Source: an uncultured Oscillibacter sp.
GTDB taxonomy: Bacteria > Bacillota > Clostridia > Oscillospirales > Oscillospiraceae
DNA length: 21,023 bases
Assembly: GCA_900542115.1 (NCBI GenBank)
Contig: UQMC01000022.1
Location: 1 to 21,023, forward strand
Direction of reading: 5' to 3'
The translations under genes were made by a program, and so were the position numbers. The notes beneath the pieces were generated by a model that was given only the letters and a program-made list of their open reading frames with translations, had not been told where the DNA came from and searched no databases. Shown here in pieces: positions 1 through 8,123 of this stretch. Every line of letters begins with the position of its first letter. Within the stretch, counting starts at the first letter, position 1.

Positions 1-68
1 AAAAAACATATTTTTTGCACAACTCAGAAGATGAGATTACATTGAATCTTAGGAAAGGAAGAAGTAAT

Positions 69-2441
69 ATGGCTATTACCGAAAGAGTGGAAAAAATCCG
101 CCAGAACTATGTCAACACAAAGCCGCATATTTCTTACGAAAGAGCATGGAGTTGGACAAAATCCTTCCAGAGAACCGAAGGACTTCCGAACATTATCCGT
201 GTCGCACAGGCATTTAAGGATACCTGCAGTGAGCTGTCCGTCAACATTTGGGAGGGCGAGCTCGTTGTCGGCACAAGCGGTGAGTACCGCAAGTGCGCAA
301 TTCTGACGCCGGAATTCGGCTGGCTGTGGATCAACGATGAGATTGACACCTTCCCGGAGCGCGGTCAGGACCCCTATGAGGTAACGCCCGAGCAGGCCAA
401 GTTCATTCGAGAGAACATTTTCCCCTACTGGAAGGGCAAGTCCATTGAGGAAGCCTTCCTTGCACGTACTTCCGAGGCAACGAAGAAGATCGGCGTTGAT
501 ACCGGGTTCCTGGACACCGACTCCAAGTGGAGAAACGGCGTCGGCGAGATTTCTGCCGATTATATTGACGTTCTTCTGCCCAAGGGCTATGCGGGCATCA
601 AGAAAGAGGCCGAGGAGCACCTGAGCCAGCTCAACGAGGCAATTCCCGAGGAGAAAAAGAAGATCGATTTCTACAAGTCCATCATCATGATTGCCGATGG
701 CATGATGACGCTGGGCCGCCGTTATTCCGAAAAGGCGACTGAGATGGCCGCCGTGGAAGCTGACCCCAAGAGAAAGGCCGAGCTGGAGGAAATCGCGCAG
801 ATCTGTGCGACCGTTCCCGCCAACCCGCCCAAGAGCTTCCGCGAGGCAATTCAGTTTGTGTGGTTCGTCCAGTTGGGCGGCATCCTTTCCGAGAACCCGC
901 TGGCATGGAACCCCGGCCGCTTCGATCAGTATATGTATCCCTATTACGAGGCGGACCTGAAGGCCGGCAAGATCGACTACGATACCGCACTGGAGTATGT
1001 TGAGTGCCTGTGGCTGAAGTATTCCGAGTGGGCATGGACCATTTCCAAGAATACCGCGAGCTTCTTCGCCGGTTACACCAACTTCGAGAACCTGACCATC
1101 GGCGGAACCAAGGTCGATGGCACGGACGCAACGAACACCATCTCCTATATGGCGCTTCAGGCCACCAAGGAGTGCATGACCCATCAGCCCACGCTGAGCT
1201 GCCGTATTCATCCCGACTGCCCGCCCGAATTCATGGAGGCTGTTACCGAGCTGGTATCCACCGGCTGCGGCTTCCCCGCAATTCACGGCGACCGTACCGG
1301 CTACCAGATGCTTTCCAATCTGGGCTATGAGCCTAAGGACGCAAAGGACTGGAACAACTGCGGCTGCGTGGTGCCCCATTCCAGAAAGACTTTCCAGTGG
1401 ACCTCCGCGGCAAGCATCAGCTTTGCGGCCGCTCTTGAGTTTGCACTCAATGAGGGCAAAAGCCGCCTTTCCGGCGAGCAGGTCTCTGTTCCCGAGAAGG
1501 ACCCCAAGACCTTTACCTCTATTGATGAGATCATCGAGGCCTGGAAGAACCAGTTCAGATATCTGGTCAAGCAGGGCGTTATTTCTCTGGTCACCGCACA
1601 GGAGATTCACAGAGAGAGCGGTCACCGGCCCTTTATGTCCGCCTGCAACGAGTATTGCCTGAAGAACGGCAAGGACCTTGTGGACGGCGGCGCGAAGTAC
1701 AACATCGGGCCTGTGTTCACCGGCGTCGGCCTGTCTGTAACCGCCAACTCTCTGGCAGTTATCAAGAAGCTCGTCTTTGAGGATAAGAAGTATACCCTTT
1801 CCGAGGTCATCGACGCGATCAACGCCAACTGGGAGGGCTATGAGCAGCTCCGTCAGGAGGCACTTGCCTGCCCCAAGTACGGCAATGATAACGATTATGT
1901 CGATTCCATCGCAAAAATGCTGGAGGAGTTCTTCTATACGGAAGTCACCAGCTACAAGGATCTGTACGGCAACCACTTTGTAACGGCATTCATGGGTATT
2001 TCCAATTACCTGCCTACCGGCAAGGTGCTGGGCGCAACCCCCGATGGCCGTCACGCGAAGGACCCCATCAACGAGGGCGTTTCTCCCTACACCGGTTCCG
2101 ATACCTCCACCTGTCTGGCAGCTCTCCGCAGCGCGGCAAAGATGGAGCACGATATCCACAGCGGCGGCACCCTGCTGAACCTGCGTCTCAACCACGATCT
2201 GGTGGCAACCAAGAGAGGCCGCGCAAATCTGGGCGCTATGCTGCAGTCCTACTTTGCCATTGGCGGTTTCCACGTGCAGTTCAACTGCATCTCCAATGAG
2301 GTGCTGGCAGACGCACAGAAGAATCCCGAGAAGTACAGAAGCCTGCTGGTTCGTGTCGCCGGTTACTCCGCACAGTTCACGAACCTCTCCAAGGAGATGC
2401 AGGATTCCATCATGGCCAGAAACGCACACGGAGATTTCTAA
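69..2441 (+). CDS. Glycyl radical enzyme (PFL-like superfamily), substrate unknown
   Basis: A 790-residue member of the pyruvate formate-lyase/glycyl radical enzyme superfamily, a usual length for the dehydratase, decarboxylase and lyase members. The C-terminal radical loop is intact (RVAGYSA, radical Gly765) and follows typical family blocks such as GRANLGAMLQSYF. The active-site cysteine is Cys433 in NNCGCVVPHS. GRE dehydratases and hydroxyphenylacetate decarboxylase have Cys-Val-Glu here; this protein has Cys-Val-Val, so the usual catalytic Glu is missing. PFL itself has Cys-Cys-Val-Ser, and Cys431 here is two residues before Cys433, not adjacent. I start at ATG 69, behind AGGAAAGGAAG, rather than at an in-frame start 18 codons upstream. 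The stop overlaps the activase start by one base (TAATG), so the pair is translationally coupled. Membership of the superfamily is near certain; choline, glycerol, hydroxyproline or isethionate activity is not supported. Confidence 0.93.
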   Translation: MAITERVEKIRQNYVNTKPHISYERAWSWTKSFQRTEGLPNIIRVAQAFKDTCSELSVNIWEGELVVGTSGEYRKCAILTPEFGWLWINDEIDTFPERGQDPYEVTPEQAKFIRENIFPYWKGKSIEEAFLARTSEATKKIGVDTGFLDTDSKWRNGVGEISADYIDVLLPKGYAGIKKEAEEHLSQLNEAIPEEKKKIDFYKSIIMIADGMMTLGRRYSEKATEMAAVEADPKRKAELEEIAQICATVPANPPKSFREAIQFVWFVQLGGILSENPLAWNPGRFDQYMYPYYEADLKAGKIDYDTALEYVECLWLKYSEWAWTISKNTASFFAGYTNFENLTIGGTKVDGTDATNTISYMALQATKECMTHQPTLSCRIHPDCPPEFMEAVTELVSTGCGFPAIHGDRTGYQMLSNLGYEPKDAKDWNNCGCVVPHSRKTFQWTSAASISFAAALEFALNEGKSRLSGEQVSVPEKDPKTFTSIDEIIEAWKNQFRYLVKQGVISLVTAQEIHRESGHRPFMSACNEYCLKNGKDLVDGGAKYNIGPVFTGVGLSVTANSLAVIKKLVFEDKKYTLSEVIDAINANWEGYEQLRQEALACPKYGNDNDYVDSIAKMLEEFFYTEVTSYKDLYGNHFVTAFMGISNYLPTGKVLGATPDGRHAKDPINEGVSPYTGSDTSTCLAALRSAAKMEHDIHSGGTLLNLRLNHDLVATKRGRANLGAMLQSYFAIGGFHVQFNCISNEVLADAQKNPEKYRSLLVRVAGYSAQFTNLSKEMQDSIMARNAHGDF

Positions 2442-3337
2442 TGAGCGTAAAAGGCTATGTAATGCAACTGCAGCCTTTTTCCGTTAATGACGGTGAGGGC
2501 ATCCGGACAACCATATTTCTGGCCGGATGCCCCCTCCGCTGTAAGTGGTGCTCCAATCCGGAGGGCTACAGCCGCGAGGCTCTGGTCGGTTGGTATCAAC
2601 GCAAGTGCGTTGGATGCGGTAAATGCGCCGCCGTATGTCCGCAGGGAATCGGCATCAACCTGAATGAAGAGCGGGACAAATGCATTGCCTGTGGAAAATG
2701 CGCGGAGGTCTGCCCGACAAACGCCCGGAGCGTTCTGGTCCATGAGGTCGATGCCGATGAGGTTCTGGAGGCAATTCAGAAGCACCGGCTGTTCTATGCG
2801 ATGAGCGGCGGCGGCATTACGTTTTCAGGCGGCGAAGCCACCGGGCAGCCGAAATTTCTGAATTACCTTACAGAACATATCTATGACTTGGGCTACAGCA
2901 TGACGATCGAGACCAGCGGCTTCTTCGAGTTTGAAGATGTCAGAGAATCTCTGGAGCGCATGGACCTGATTTTCATGGACCTCAAGCATATCGACAGTGC
3001 GACACATCAGAAATACACCGGCATTCCCAACGAAAAAATTCTGGAAAACATGAAAAGGCTGCAGCATCTGCCCGGAGAGGTTGTAATCCGCATCCCGGTT
3101 ATCGGCGGCGTTAATAATGACGAGGACAATATCCGCCGCTCCGCTGCATTTGTCCACGCAAACATCCCGAAAGCGCGGATGGAGCTTTTGCCATATCATA
3201 ACTTCGGCATGATCAAGTATGAAGCGATTGGCAGGCCATACCAGAAAGAGGCATTCTACAGACCCTCTGTGGAGGAGATGAATCATTTGCGGGAAATCGT
3301 TGCAGGGGAGGGAATTGAGTTAGCAGACTTCCGGTAA
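2441..3337 (+). CDS. Glycyl radical enzyme activase (radical SAM)
   Basis: This 298-residue radical SAM protein should install the glycyl radical on the enzyme encoded just upstream by generating a 5'-deoxyadenosyl radical. The radical SAM cluster motif is CPLRCKWC (Cys30, Cys34, Cys37). It is followed by a ferredoxin-like insert with two 4Fe-4S motifs, CVGCGKCAAVC (56-66) and CIACGKCAEVC (81-91), as in activases of GRE dehydratases and decarboxylases and unlike the shorter PFL activase. GGGITFSGGEA near 133-143 is the usual SAM-binding GGE segment. The ATG shares its A with the stop of the GRE gene, and the ribosome binding site lies inside that gene's end. The length and motif order are standard. 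Confidence 0.95.
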   Translation: MSVKGYVMQLQPFSVNDGEGIRTTIFLAGCPLRCKWCSNPEGYSREALVGWYQRKCVGCGKCAAVCPQGIGINLNEERDKCIACGKCAEVCPTNARSVLVHEVDADEVLEAIQKHRLFYAMSGGGITFSGGEATGQPKFLNYLTEHIYDLGYSMTIETSGFFEFEDVRESLERMDLIFMDLKHIDSATHQKYTGIPNEKILENMKRLQHLPGEVVIRIPVIGGVNNDEDNIRRSAAFVHANIPKARMELLPYHNFGMIKYEAIGRPYQKEAFYRPSVEEMNHLREIVAGEGIELADFR

Positions 3338-3467
3338 GGACCGGTATCCCAAAGCTGAATATCTCCATCCTTCTATAAAAGGAAATCTAATCAGCACAGC
3401 ACAGCCGTTGACGAAGCGGCAGTGCTTTATGCAAAGCATTATACTTAAAAAAAGGAGAGAGAAAATT

Positions 3468-4103
3468 ATGGAACAAAAAGAAAACAAAGTTGGAATCAAA
3501 GGCTGGATCGCACTGTTCGTCCTGTGCGTCATGTTCTCCGGCGTCCTGAAGAATGCTGAGGGCCCTCTGGCAGCCTTTGACTTCTCCAATCTGGTCGGCG
3601 CATGGGGCAAGATCGGCGATGCCGGTCAGAACTTCATCGGTAAGGGCGGCGCCGGCGCAAGAGAGGGCATGATGCAGGCACTGAGCCTGATCCCCGCAAT
3701 TTCTTTTGCCGTGGCAATCATTGATGTTGTTACCCAGTTGGGCGCCATTGACGCAGGCGTCAAACTCTTCACCCCGCTGCTCAGACCTCTGCTCGGCCTC
3801 CCCGGTGATTGCGGTGTTGCTTTCGTGTCCACCTTCACCAGCTCCGACGTCGGTTCCGTTATGACCAGAGACCTGTACAACGAAGGCAAGCTGACTGAAA
3901 AGGAGCGCGCTATTTTCACTGCCTATCAGTATGCCGGCTCCGCAGTCGTTTTGAATACCATGAATACGCAGGCGGCTCTGCTCCCCATTATCCTGTTTGC
4001 GGCCGGTCCTGTGATCGTTGTTCTGTTCTTCTGCAAGGTACTGGGTGCTAACCTCGTAAGACTGATCCTGACTCTCGAAGAGAAGAAAAAGAAGGAGGCT
4101 TAA
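3468..4103 (+). CDS. YjiH-type membrane protein, nucleoside-recognition (Gate) domain
   Basis: A 211-residue hydrophobic protein resembling YjiH/SpmA-type proteins with the nucleoside-recognition (Gate) fold. Hydrophobic stretches lie near residues 10-26, 70-95 and 155-205, with a conserved-looking NTMNTQAALLPI segment near 165-176 and a lysine-rich C-terminus. Start is ATG 3468, seven bases after AAAGGAGAGAG; an in-frame start 20 codons upstream lacks such a site. The next gene starts six bases after its stop and encodes the YjiG-like partner, so the two probably form one membrane complex, as in the E. coli yjiG-yjiH pair next to the isoaspartyl dipeptidase gene iadA. The transported substrate is unknown; the position behind a GRE pair suggests uptake or release of its substrate or product. 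Confidence 0.75.
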   Translation: MEQKENKVGIKGWIALFVLCVMFSGVLKNAEGPLAAFDFSNLVGAWGKIGDAGQNFIGKGGAGAREGMMQALSLIPAISFAVAIIDVVTQLGAIDAGVKLFTPLLRPLLGLPGDCGVAFVSTFTSSDVGSVMTRDLYNEGKLTEKERAIFTAYQYAGSAVVLNTMNTQAALLPIILFAAGPVIVVLFFCKVLGANLVRLILTLEEKKKKEA

Positions 4104-4109
4104 TATATT

Positions 4110-4598
4110 ATGTCTGAAGCTACTACTACTAAGAAAAAGCCCATTATTGATGTTTTCCTTGGCGGCGCAAAGCGCGGATTTTATATTGGTGTAGAGACCG
4201 TTCTTCCCTCCATGATCCTCGGTTATGTCATCATGCAGTTCCTGACTCTGACCGGATTAATGGACGTTCTGGCTATTGTCTGCGCCCCTATTATGCGCCT
4301 GTTTGGTCTTCCCGGCGAAGCCGCGGCCGTTCTGTTCTCCGCGTTCTTCTCTAAGGCTGCCGGTGCTGCTGCTGCCGCCTCCCTGTTTGGCGAGGGCGTT
4401 CTGACTGCTGCACAGTGCACGATTTTGATCATCCCCTGCATGCTGATGGGCACTCTGGTGGGCCACTTCTCCAGAATCGTTCTGGTCTGCGGTGTTGAGC
4501 CCAAGAGACAGCCTCTGATGCTGGCGGTTCCCATCGTCGATTCCATTGTCGGTATGCTGGTGATGAGACTCATTCTCGTTGTCATGGGTCTGATGTAA
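4110..4598 (+). CDS. YjiG-type membrane protein, nucleoside-recognition (Gate) domain
   Basis: A 162-residue membrane protein of the YjiG/SpmB type and the probable partner of the preceding YjiH-like protein. It opens with a short charged N-terminus rich in Thr and Lys, then GGAKRGFYIGVETVLPSMIL. Hydrophobic segments follow near 30-55, 65-95, 100-120 and 135-162. The Ala-rich stretch AFFSKAAGAAAAASLFGEG matches the small-residue helix usual in this family. The GGAGG ribosome binding site sits within the last codons of the upstream gene. A terminator-like hairpin follows the stop and may lower transcription of the next gene relative to this pair. Family assignment rests on the overall pattern and pairing; the substrate cannot be read from the sequence. 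Confidence 0.72.
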   Translation: MSEATTTKKKPIIDVFLGGAKRGFYIGVETVLPSMILGYVIMQFLTLTGLMDVLAIVCAPIMRLFGLPGEAAAVLFSAFFSKAAGAAAAASLFGEGVLTAAQCTILIIPCMLMGTLVGHFSRIVLVCGVEPKRQPLMLAVPIVDSIVGMLVMRLILVVMGLM

Positions 4599-4605
4599 GA
4601 ATGAC

Positions 4606-4662
4606 TGCTTGCACTGCGTATTTTATAGGCAAGCACTATAATACGCAGTGCAGCTGTTTTTT
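4606..4662 (+). terminator. Intra-operon terminator/attenuator-like hairpin
   Basis: A perfect 13-bp inverted repeat (TGCACTGCGTATT at 4610-4622 and its complement at 4640-4652) is followed after four bases by six Ts (4657-4662). It ends only a few bases before the ribosome binding site of the next gene. A second 7-bp pairing, TGCTTGC at 4606-4612 with GCAAGCA at 4629-4635, uses three bases of the terminator's left arm and most of its loop, so the two folds compete. It may act as a partial terminator or an attenuator between the YjiG-like gene and the downstream permease; the regulation itself is inference. Confidence 0.6.
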
Positions 4663-4674
4663 AGAGGAGAAAAT

Positions 4675-5859
4675 ATGACGAATCTAACACCGTTTGGGGC
4701 CCTGTTTATCATCCTTCTGGTATTCGCGTTCGGCGATTTTGTCGGCGTGGTAACGAAGGCGAAGGTATCTACGATGTTTGTCATCATGGCTACCTTCCTG
4801 GTCCTGTTTATGACCCATGCGATTCCCGCGGATATCTGCACAACCGCTAATCTTACCTATGTGACCAGCATCGGCCTGCAGTTCCTTCTGGTCGATATGG
4901 GCAGCAGCGTTGGTCTGACAGAGCTGAAAAAGGAGTGGCGCACCGTTGCCACCGCAACCATTGCACTGCTTTTGGCAGTGGTTGGCTGCGCGATTGCCAT
5001 TCCGGTTATCGGCCGCGAGGCTGCTCTTGTCAGTATGCCGGTCATCGCCGGCGGCGTTGTCGCTGCCAATACCATGGTAACGGCGGCTGAGAATGTGGGC
5101 CTGCCGACCTGCGCGGCCCTGGCTACGTTTATCTACGCAACGCAGAAGCTCGTCGCTACGCTTCCTGCTTCCAACGGCGGCATCAAGTATGCAAACCAGC
5201 TCGTAGAGGAGTATCGCAAGCGCGATCATTCCGCAGATGCGGCGTCCAACACCGGCAATGCCAAAACGAAGCAGCTCTTCTGGCAGAAACACAAGCACTT
5301 TTACACCAACTTTGTCTGCCTTGCGATTGCCGGCACGATCGTGTTTCTGGCATATCTCCTTGGCAAAGCAACCAACGGCTGGATCGGCCAGTCTCTGTGG
5401 AGCATGATTCTCGGTATTGTGGCAAGAAACACGGGCCTTGTTCCCAGCCACTTCCTGAGAGATATCTCCCGGTCTACTGGCTTCTTCAACTTCCTGACCA
5501 TGATCACCATGATTCCCTCTCTGGCGAAGATCAACCTTGCGGATATTCCGGTCATCGGCTTCAATGCACTGGTCATCTTCGTATTTGCTATGATCATCAT
5601 GGTTGTGATATTCCGTTTCACCCCGCTGTGGAAGATCTGCGGCTCCAAGAGCCTTTCCCTTGGCATTGCAATGTGCCAGATGATCGGCTACCCCGGTACG
5701 CAGTTGATTGCCGATGAAATCGCTAACGCTGTCGGCAAGACGGATGCCGAGCGGGATTACATTTCCGAAAAGCTCGGCACGGCCTACGTGATCGCCGGCT
5801 TTACGACCGTTACACTGCTCTCGGTTGTTCTGGCAAACTTTATTGGAAGAATCCTGTAA
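4675..5859 (+). CDS. Polytopic membrane protein, putative transporter
   Basis: A 394-residue integral membrane protein with about ten hydrophobic segments and one hydrophilic cytoplasmic-type loop near residues 175-210, rich in Lys, Asp and Asn. Two Gly/Asn-rich breaks inside hydrophobic segments (AGGVVAANTMV near 130 and ATLPASNGGIKYA near 162) resemble the discontinuous helices of secondary carriers such as the glutamate/citrate symporter type; DUF819-type proteins are another possibility. The start at ATG 4675 is set by AGGAGA eight bases upstream; an upstream in-frame GTG overlaps the terminator-like stem and is unlikely. Being inside the GRE cluster and just before the M20 peptidase points to import of the compound degraded here, or export of a product. 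I cannot name the family with confidence. Confidence 0.75.
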   Translation: MTNLTPFGALFIILLVFAFGDFVGVVTKAKVSTMFVIMATFLVLFMTHAIPADICTTANLTYVTSIGLQFLLVDMGSSVGLTELKKEWRTVATATIALLLAVVGCAIAIPVIGREAALVSMPVIAGGVVAANTMVTAAENVGLPTCAALATFIYATQKLVATLPASNGGIKYANQLVEEYRKRDHSADAASNTGNAKTKQLFWQKHKHFYTNFVCLAIAGTIVFLAYLLGKATNGWIGQSLWSMILGIVARNTGLVPSHFLRDISRSTGFFNFLTMITMIPSLAKINLADIPVIGFNALVIFVFAMIIMVVIFRFTPLWKICGSKSLSLGIAMCQMIGYPGTQLIADEIANAVGKTDAERDYISEKLGTAYVIAGFTTVTLLSVVLANFIGRIL

Positions 5860-5892
5860 CACAAATTCTGCGATTTAAGGAGGAACATACAA

Positions 5893-7056
5893 ATGACTGA
5901 TCTTGAAAAAATTAATGCGTATGTGGAGTCCCACAGAGACGAAATGCTCGAGACCTATCGCAAGGTCATTCTGCAGGAGAGCTATCACAGCGCTCCGGAA
6001 GAAGTCCGCACCATGGGCAAGATGTTCAAGGAGATGTTCGAGGAAGTCGGTTTCCGCTGCAAGCTGACCAACGTCGGAACGGACGAGAGCGGCGATATGC
6101 TGACCGGTATTCTCGGCGAGGACCGTCCCGGAAAGCCCATCATCTTCGGCGGCCACATGGATACCGTTCATAAGCTCGGCTCTTTCCCCTGCAAGTTTGA
6201 GGTGGACGATGAGGGCAAGGTCCATGGCCCCGGCGTTCTGGACATGAAGGGCGGTATCGTGATCGCTCTGTATGTCTGCAAGGCACTCAATGAGATCGGC
6301 TATAACAGCCGTCCCCTCAAGATCTGCTTCGCTCCCGATGAGGAGAAGCTGCACAAGCACGGCAACACTGCCGACCAGTTCTTAGAGTTCTGCAAGGGCG
6401 GCGAGTTCATGCTCAACATGGAGACCGGCCTGCCCGGCGGCGACCTCTGCGTTTCCCGTAAGGGCAAGACCGAGGTGGCGCTGTATGTCGAGGGCGTTTC
6501 CGCACACGCGGGCAATGACTTCGCACGCGGCAGAAACGCTATCGCTGAGCTCTGCAAAAAGGTGACCGATATTCAGGCGCTGACCAACATCGATGTCGGT
6601 ACAACGGTCTGTGTTGACGTCATTCACGGCGGCACGAACTTCGGCGCGTTCCCTGCTCACGCAGAGGCTACCTTCGATGTGAGAGCCACTTCTGTGGAGG
6701 AAATGCAGAAGGTTAAGAAACAGATCGAGGAAATTGCTGCAAAGACCTACATTGACGGCACGACGACCACTATGGAATACCAGATGGAGATGCTGCCCTT
6801 TGAGTGCACCGAGGGCGTCATGAAGCTCTATCACATGGTTCACGATATCTGCGTGGAGGATGGCTTCGGTGACTTCCCGCTGAAGCACATCGGCGGTTCT
6901 TCCGATGCTGCCTACGCGGTGATCGCTGGCGTTCCCTCTCTGTGCAGCTGCGGAATTCAGGGCGAGTGGAATCACACCACTAAGGAATATGCGATCCTTG
7001 AGTCCCTGTATACGCGCACGAAGCAGTGGGCCGATGTGGTGAATCATATCAAGTAA
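5893..7056 (+). CDS. M20 family metallopeptidase (carboxypeptidase G2-like)
   Basis: A 387-residue di-zinc M20 hydrolase without a signal peptide, so it acts in the cytoplasm. Visible elements are GGHMDTVH (zinc His88, catalytic-support Asp90), GVLDMKGG (bridging Asp117), APDEEK (catalytic Glu150 and zinc Glu151), NMETG near 175-179, the dimerisation-domain motif GVSAHAG (201-207) and a C-terminal zinc His361 in EWNHTT. The enzyme should cleave an amide or peptide bond next to a free carboxylate. The segment after the Glu pair (KLHKHGN) departs from the usual xGS pattern of carboxypeptidase G2 relatives, hinting at a different substrate. The start is fixed by AAGGAGGAA ten bases upstream. It is the last gene of the GRE cluster and is followed by a strong terminator. 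Substrate is unknown. Confidence 0.9.
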   Translation: MTDLEKINAYVESHRDEMLETYRKVILQESYHSAPEEVRTMGKMFKEMFEEVGFRCKLTNVGTDESGDMLTGILGEDRPGKPIIFGGHMDTVHKLGSFPCKFEVDDEGKVHGPGVLDMKGGIVIALYVCKALNEIGYNSRPLKICFAPDEEKLHKHGNTADQFLEFCKGGEFMLNMETGLPGGDLCVSRKGKTEVALYVEGVSAHAGNDFARGRNAIAELCKKVTDIQALTNIDVGTTVCVDVIHGGTNFGAFPAHAEATFDVRATSVEEMQKVKKQIEEIAAKTYIDGTTTTMEYQMEMLPFECTEGVMKLYHMVHDICVEDGFGDFPLKHIGGSSDAAYAVIAGVPSLCSCGIQGEWNHTTKEYAILESLYTRTKQWADVVNHIK

Positions 7057-7080
7057 TTTAAAACGTCCCATTCGTATAAG

Positions 7081-7117
7081 AACGGCGCTGGCTCTTAATG
7101 AGCCAGCGCCGTTTTCT
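7081..7117 (+). terminator. Rho-independent terminator of the GRE cluster
   Basis: A perfect 14-bp GC-rich stem (arms 7081-7094 and 7100-7113) with a five-base loop runs into TTTTCTTT. It lies 24 bases after the M20 peptidase stop and closes the left-hand cluster. Confidence 0.9.
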
Positions 7118-7145
7118 TTGTTCTGTTGGTTTGCCTCAATCAGCT

Positions 7146-8108
7146 TTACTTGCCCTGATAGGCACGATACAGGAACGTCACGATCTGGGCGCGAGTGCAG
7201 GAGGTATTCGACAGCAGCAGGCCGCCGTTGCCCTGAACGATTCCGCTGGAAAGGGCCCAGTTCATCGCGGGCACGGCGTAAGCAGGCAGCTCGGTAGCAT
7301 CGCCGAAGCCGGAGATGAGGTCCTGAAGCGTCACGGCCTCTAAGCCGTTGGCCACAGCGCTGCGGAACAGTAGCGCCACGCACTGCGCCCGGGTGCAAGC
7401 GCCACCAGCACCGAAGCTGCCATCCGCAAGGCCGTTGGTAATACCGTTTTCAATGGCCCATGCCACGGCATTGTAGCAATAGCTGCCGGGGAGGACATCG
7501 GTAGGAACCGTGACAGTACCCTTGGGGGCCGGGGAACCGGCGGCGCGCCACAGGAAGGTCACGATCTGGCCGCGGGTGCAGGGGTCATTGGAGCCGAACA
7601 GGCCATTGGCCTTGCCGTTGGTGATGCCGCTTTCCACGGCCCATTCCACTGCCTTGGCGTAGTAAGCGCCGGTGGGGACATCGGCAAAGGTGGACGTCAC
7701 TTGCTCCTCGACAAACTCCGCAGAGACAGTCACCTTGGAACCGGGCATGGTGAAGGTGTACTTGCCATTGCCCTTGTCGGTGAGCTTCACGGTGTTGCCA
7801 TTGGCGTCCTTTACGGCAATGGTGTCCAGCTCATAGCCCTTGTCCGGGGTGACGGTGATGGTCACAGTATCGCCCTTCTTAGCGGTCTCGGGAGAAACGG
7901 TCACATCACCGTTTTTGGTATTGGGAACGGACACAGCATAGCTGCTGCCGCTGCTGGAGCTGGAACCGCCGCCGGAAGAACGCCGCCAAGTGGAAAACGT
8001 CACAGTCGCGCTGGCGGGAGATGCTTCGTAAATGTCAGTTTTAGCGTAGCGGACTACAAACTGATGCTGTATCTGCACTATATGAATTTGGCAGCGCGAC
8101 GGCTTCAA
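7146..8108 (-). pseudogene. 5'-truncated SLH-domain surface protein remnant
   Basis: An open frame of 320 codons holding only the C-terminal part of a surface protein. From the N-side it has a Ser/Gly linker (residues about 42-56), a divergent InlB-type beta repeat (about 57-137) and three S-layer homology units (about 138-190, 200-250 and 265-320), each with the CTRxQ-type ending. Such modules attach proteins to cell-wall polymers and normally end large secreted proteins. Here the frame opens after a TGA at 8115-8117; the only early start is TTG 8108, there is no ATG before the middle of the frame, no signal peptide and no visible ribosome binding site. Upstream lies the terminator of the suf operon 15 bases away, leaving no room for a promoter. 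I read it as a decayed 3' fragment; expression by read-through is possible. Confidence 0.75.
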
Positions 8109-8123
8109 GAAACGTCATAAGGC

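Noticed and set aside
1..16. AAAAAACATATTTTTT palindrome at the window edge
   Set aside because: Short A/T symmetry without a GC stem; it may belong to an upstream terminator or promoter outside the window, and nothing can be decided from 16 bases.
15..68. Eighteen-codon N-terminal extension of the GRE
   Set aside because: The ATG at 69 has a good ribosome binding site and matches normal family N-termini; the extension covers that site.
24..2429. An 801-codon open frame on the minus strand opposite the GRE gene
   Set aside because: It mirrors the GRE codons frame for frame, has no ribosome binding site or recognisable domain, and the + strand protein is unmistakable. Similar antisense frames opposite the carrier, SufB and DAHP synthase genes were dropped for the same reason.
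69..2441. Naming the GRE as choline TMA-lyase, glycerol dehydratase or PFL
   Set aside because: The Cys-Val-Val motif lacks the Glu required in the dehydratase group and the adjacent cysteine pair of PFL, and no microcompartment or partner genes of those pathways are present.
3408..3467. TTGACG at 3408 as promoter for the YjiH/YjiG pair, and an in-frame upstream start at 3408
   Set aside because: The only -10-like box (TATACT, 3440) is 26 bases away, too far. The upstream start lacks a ribosome binding site. The 130-base gap holds a short dyad at 3423-3438 but nothing firmer.
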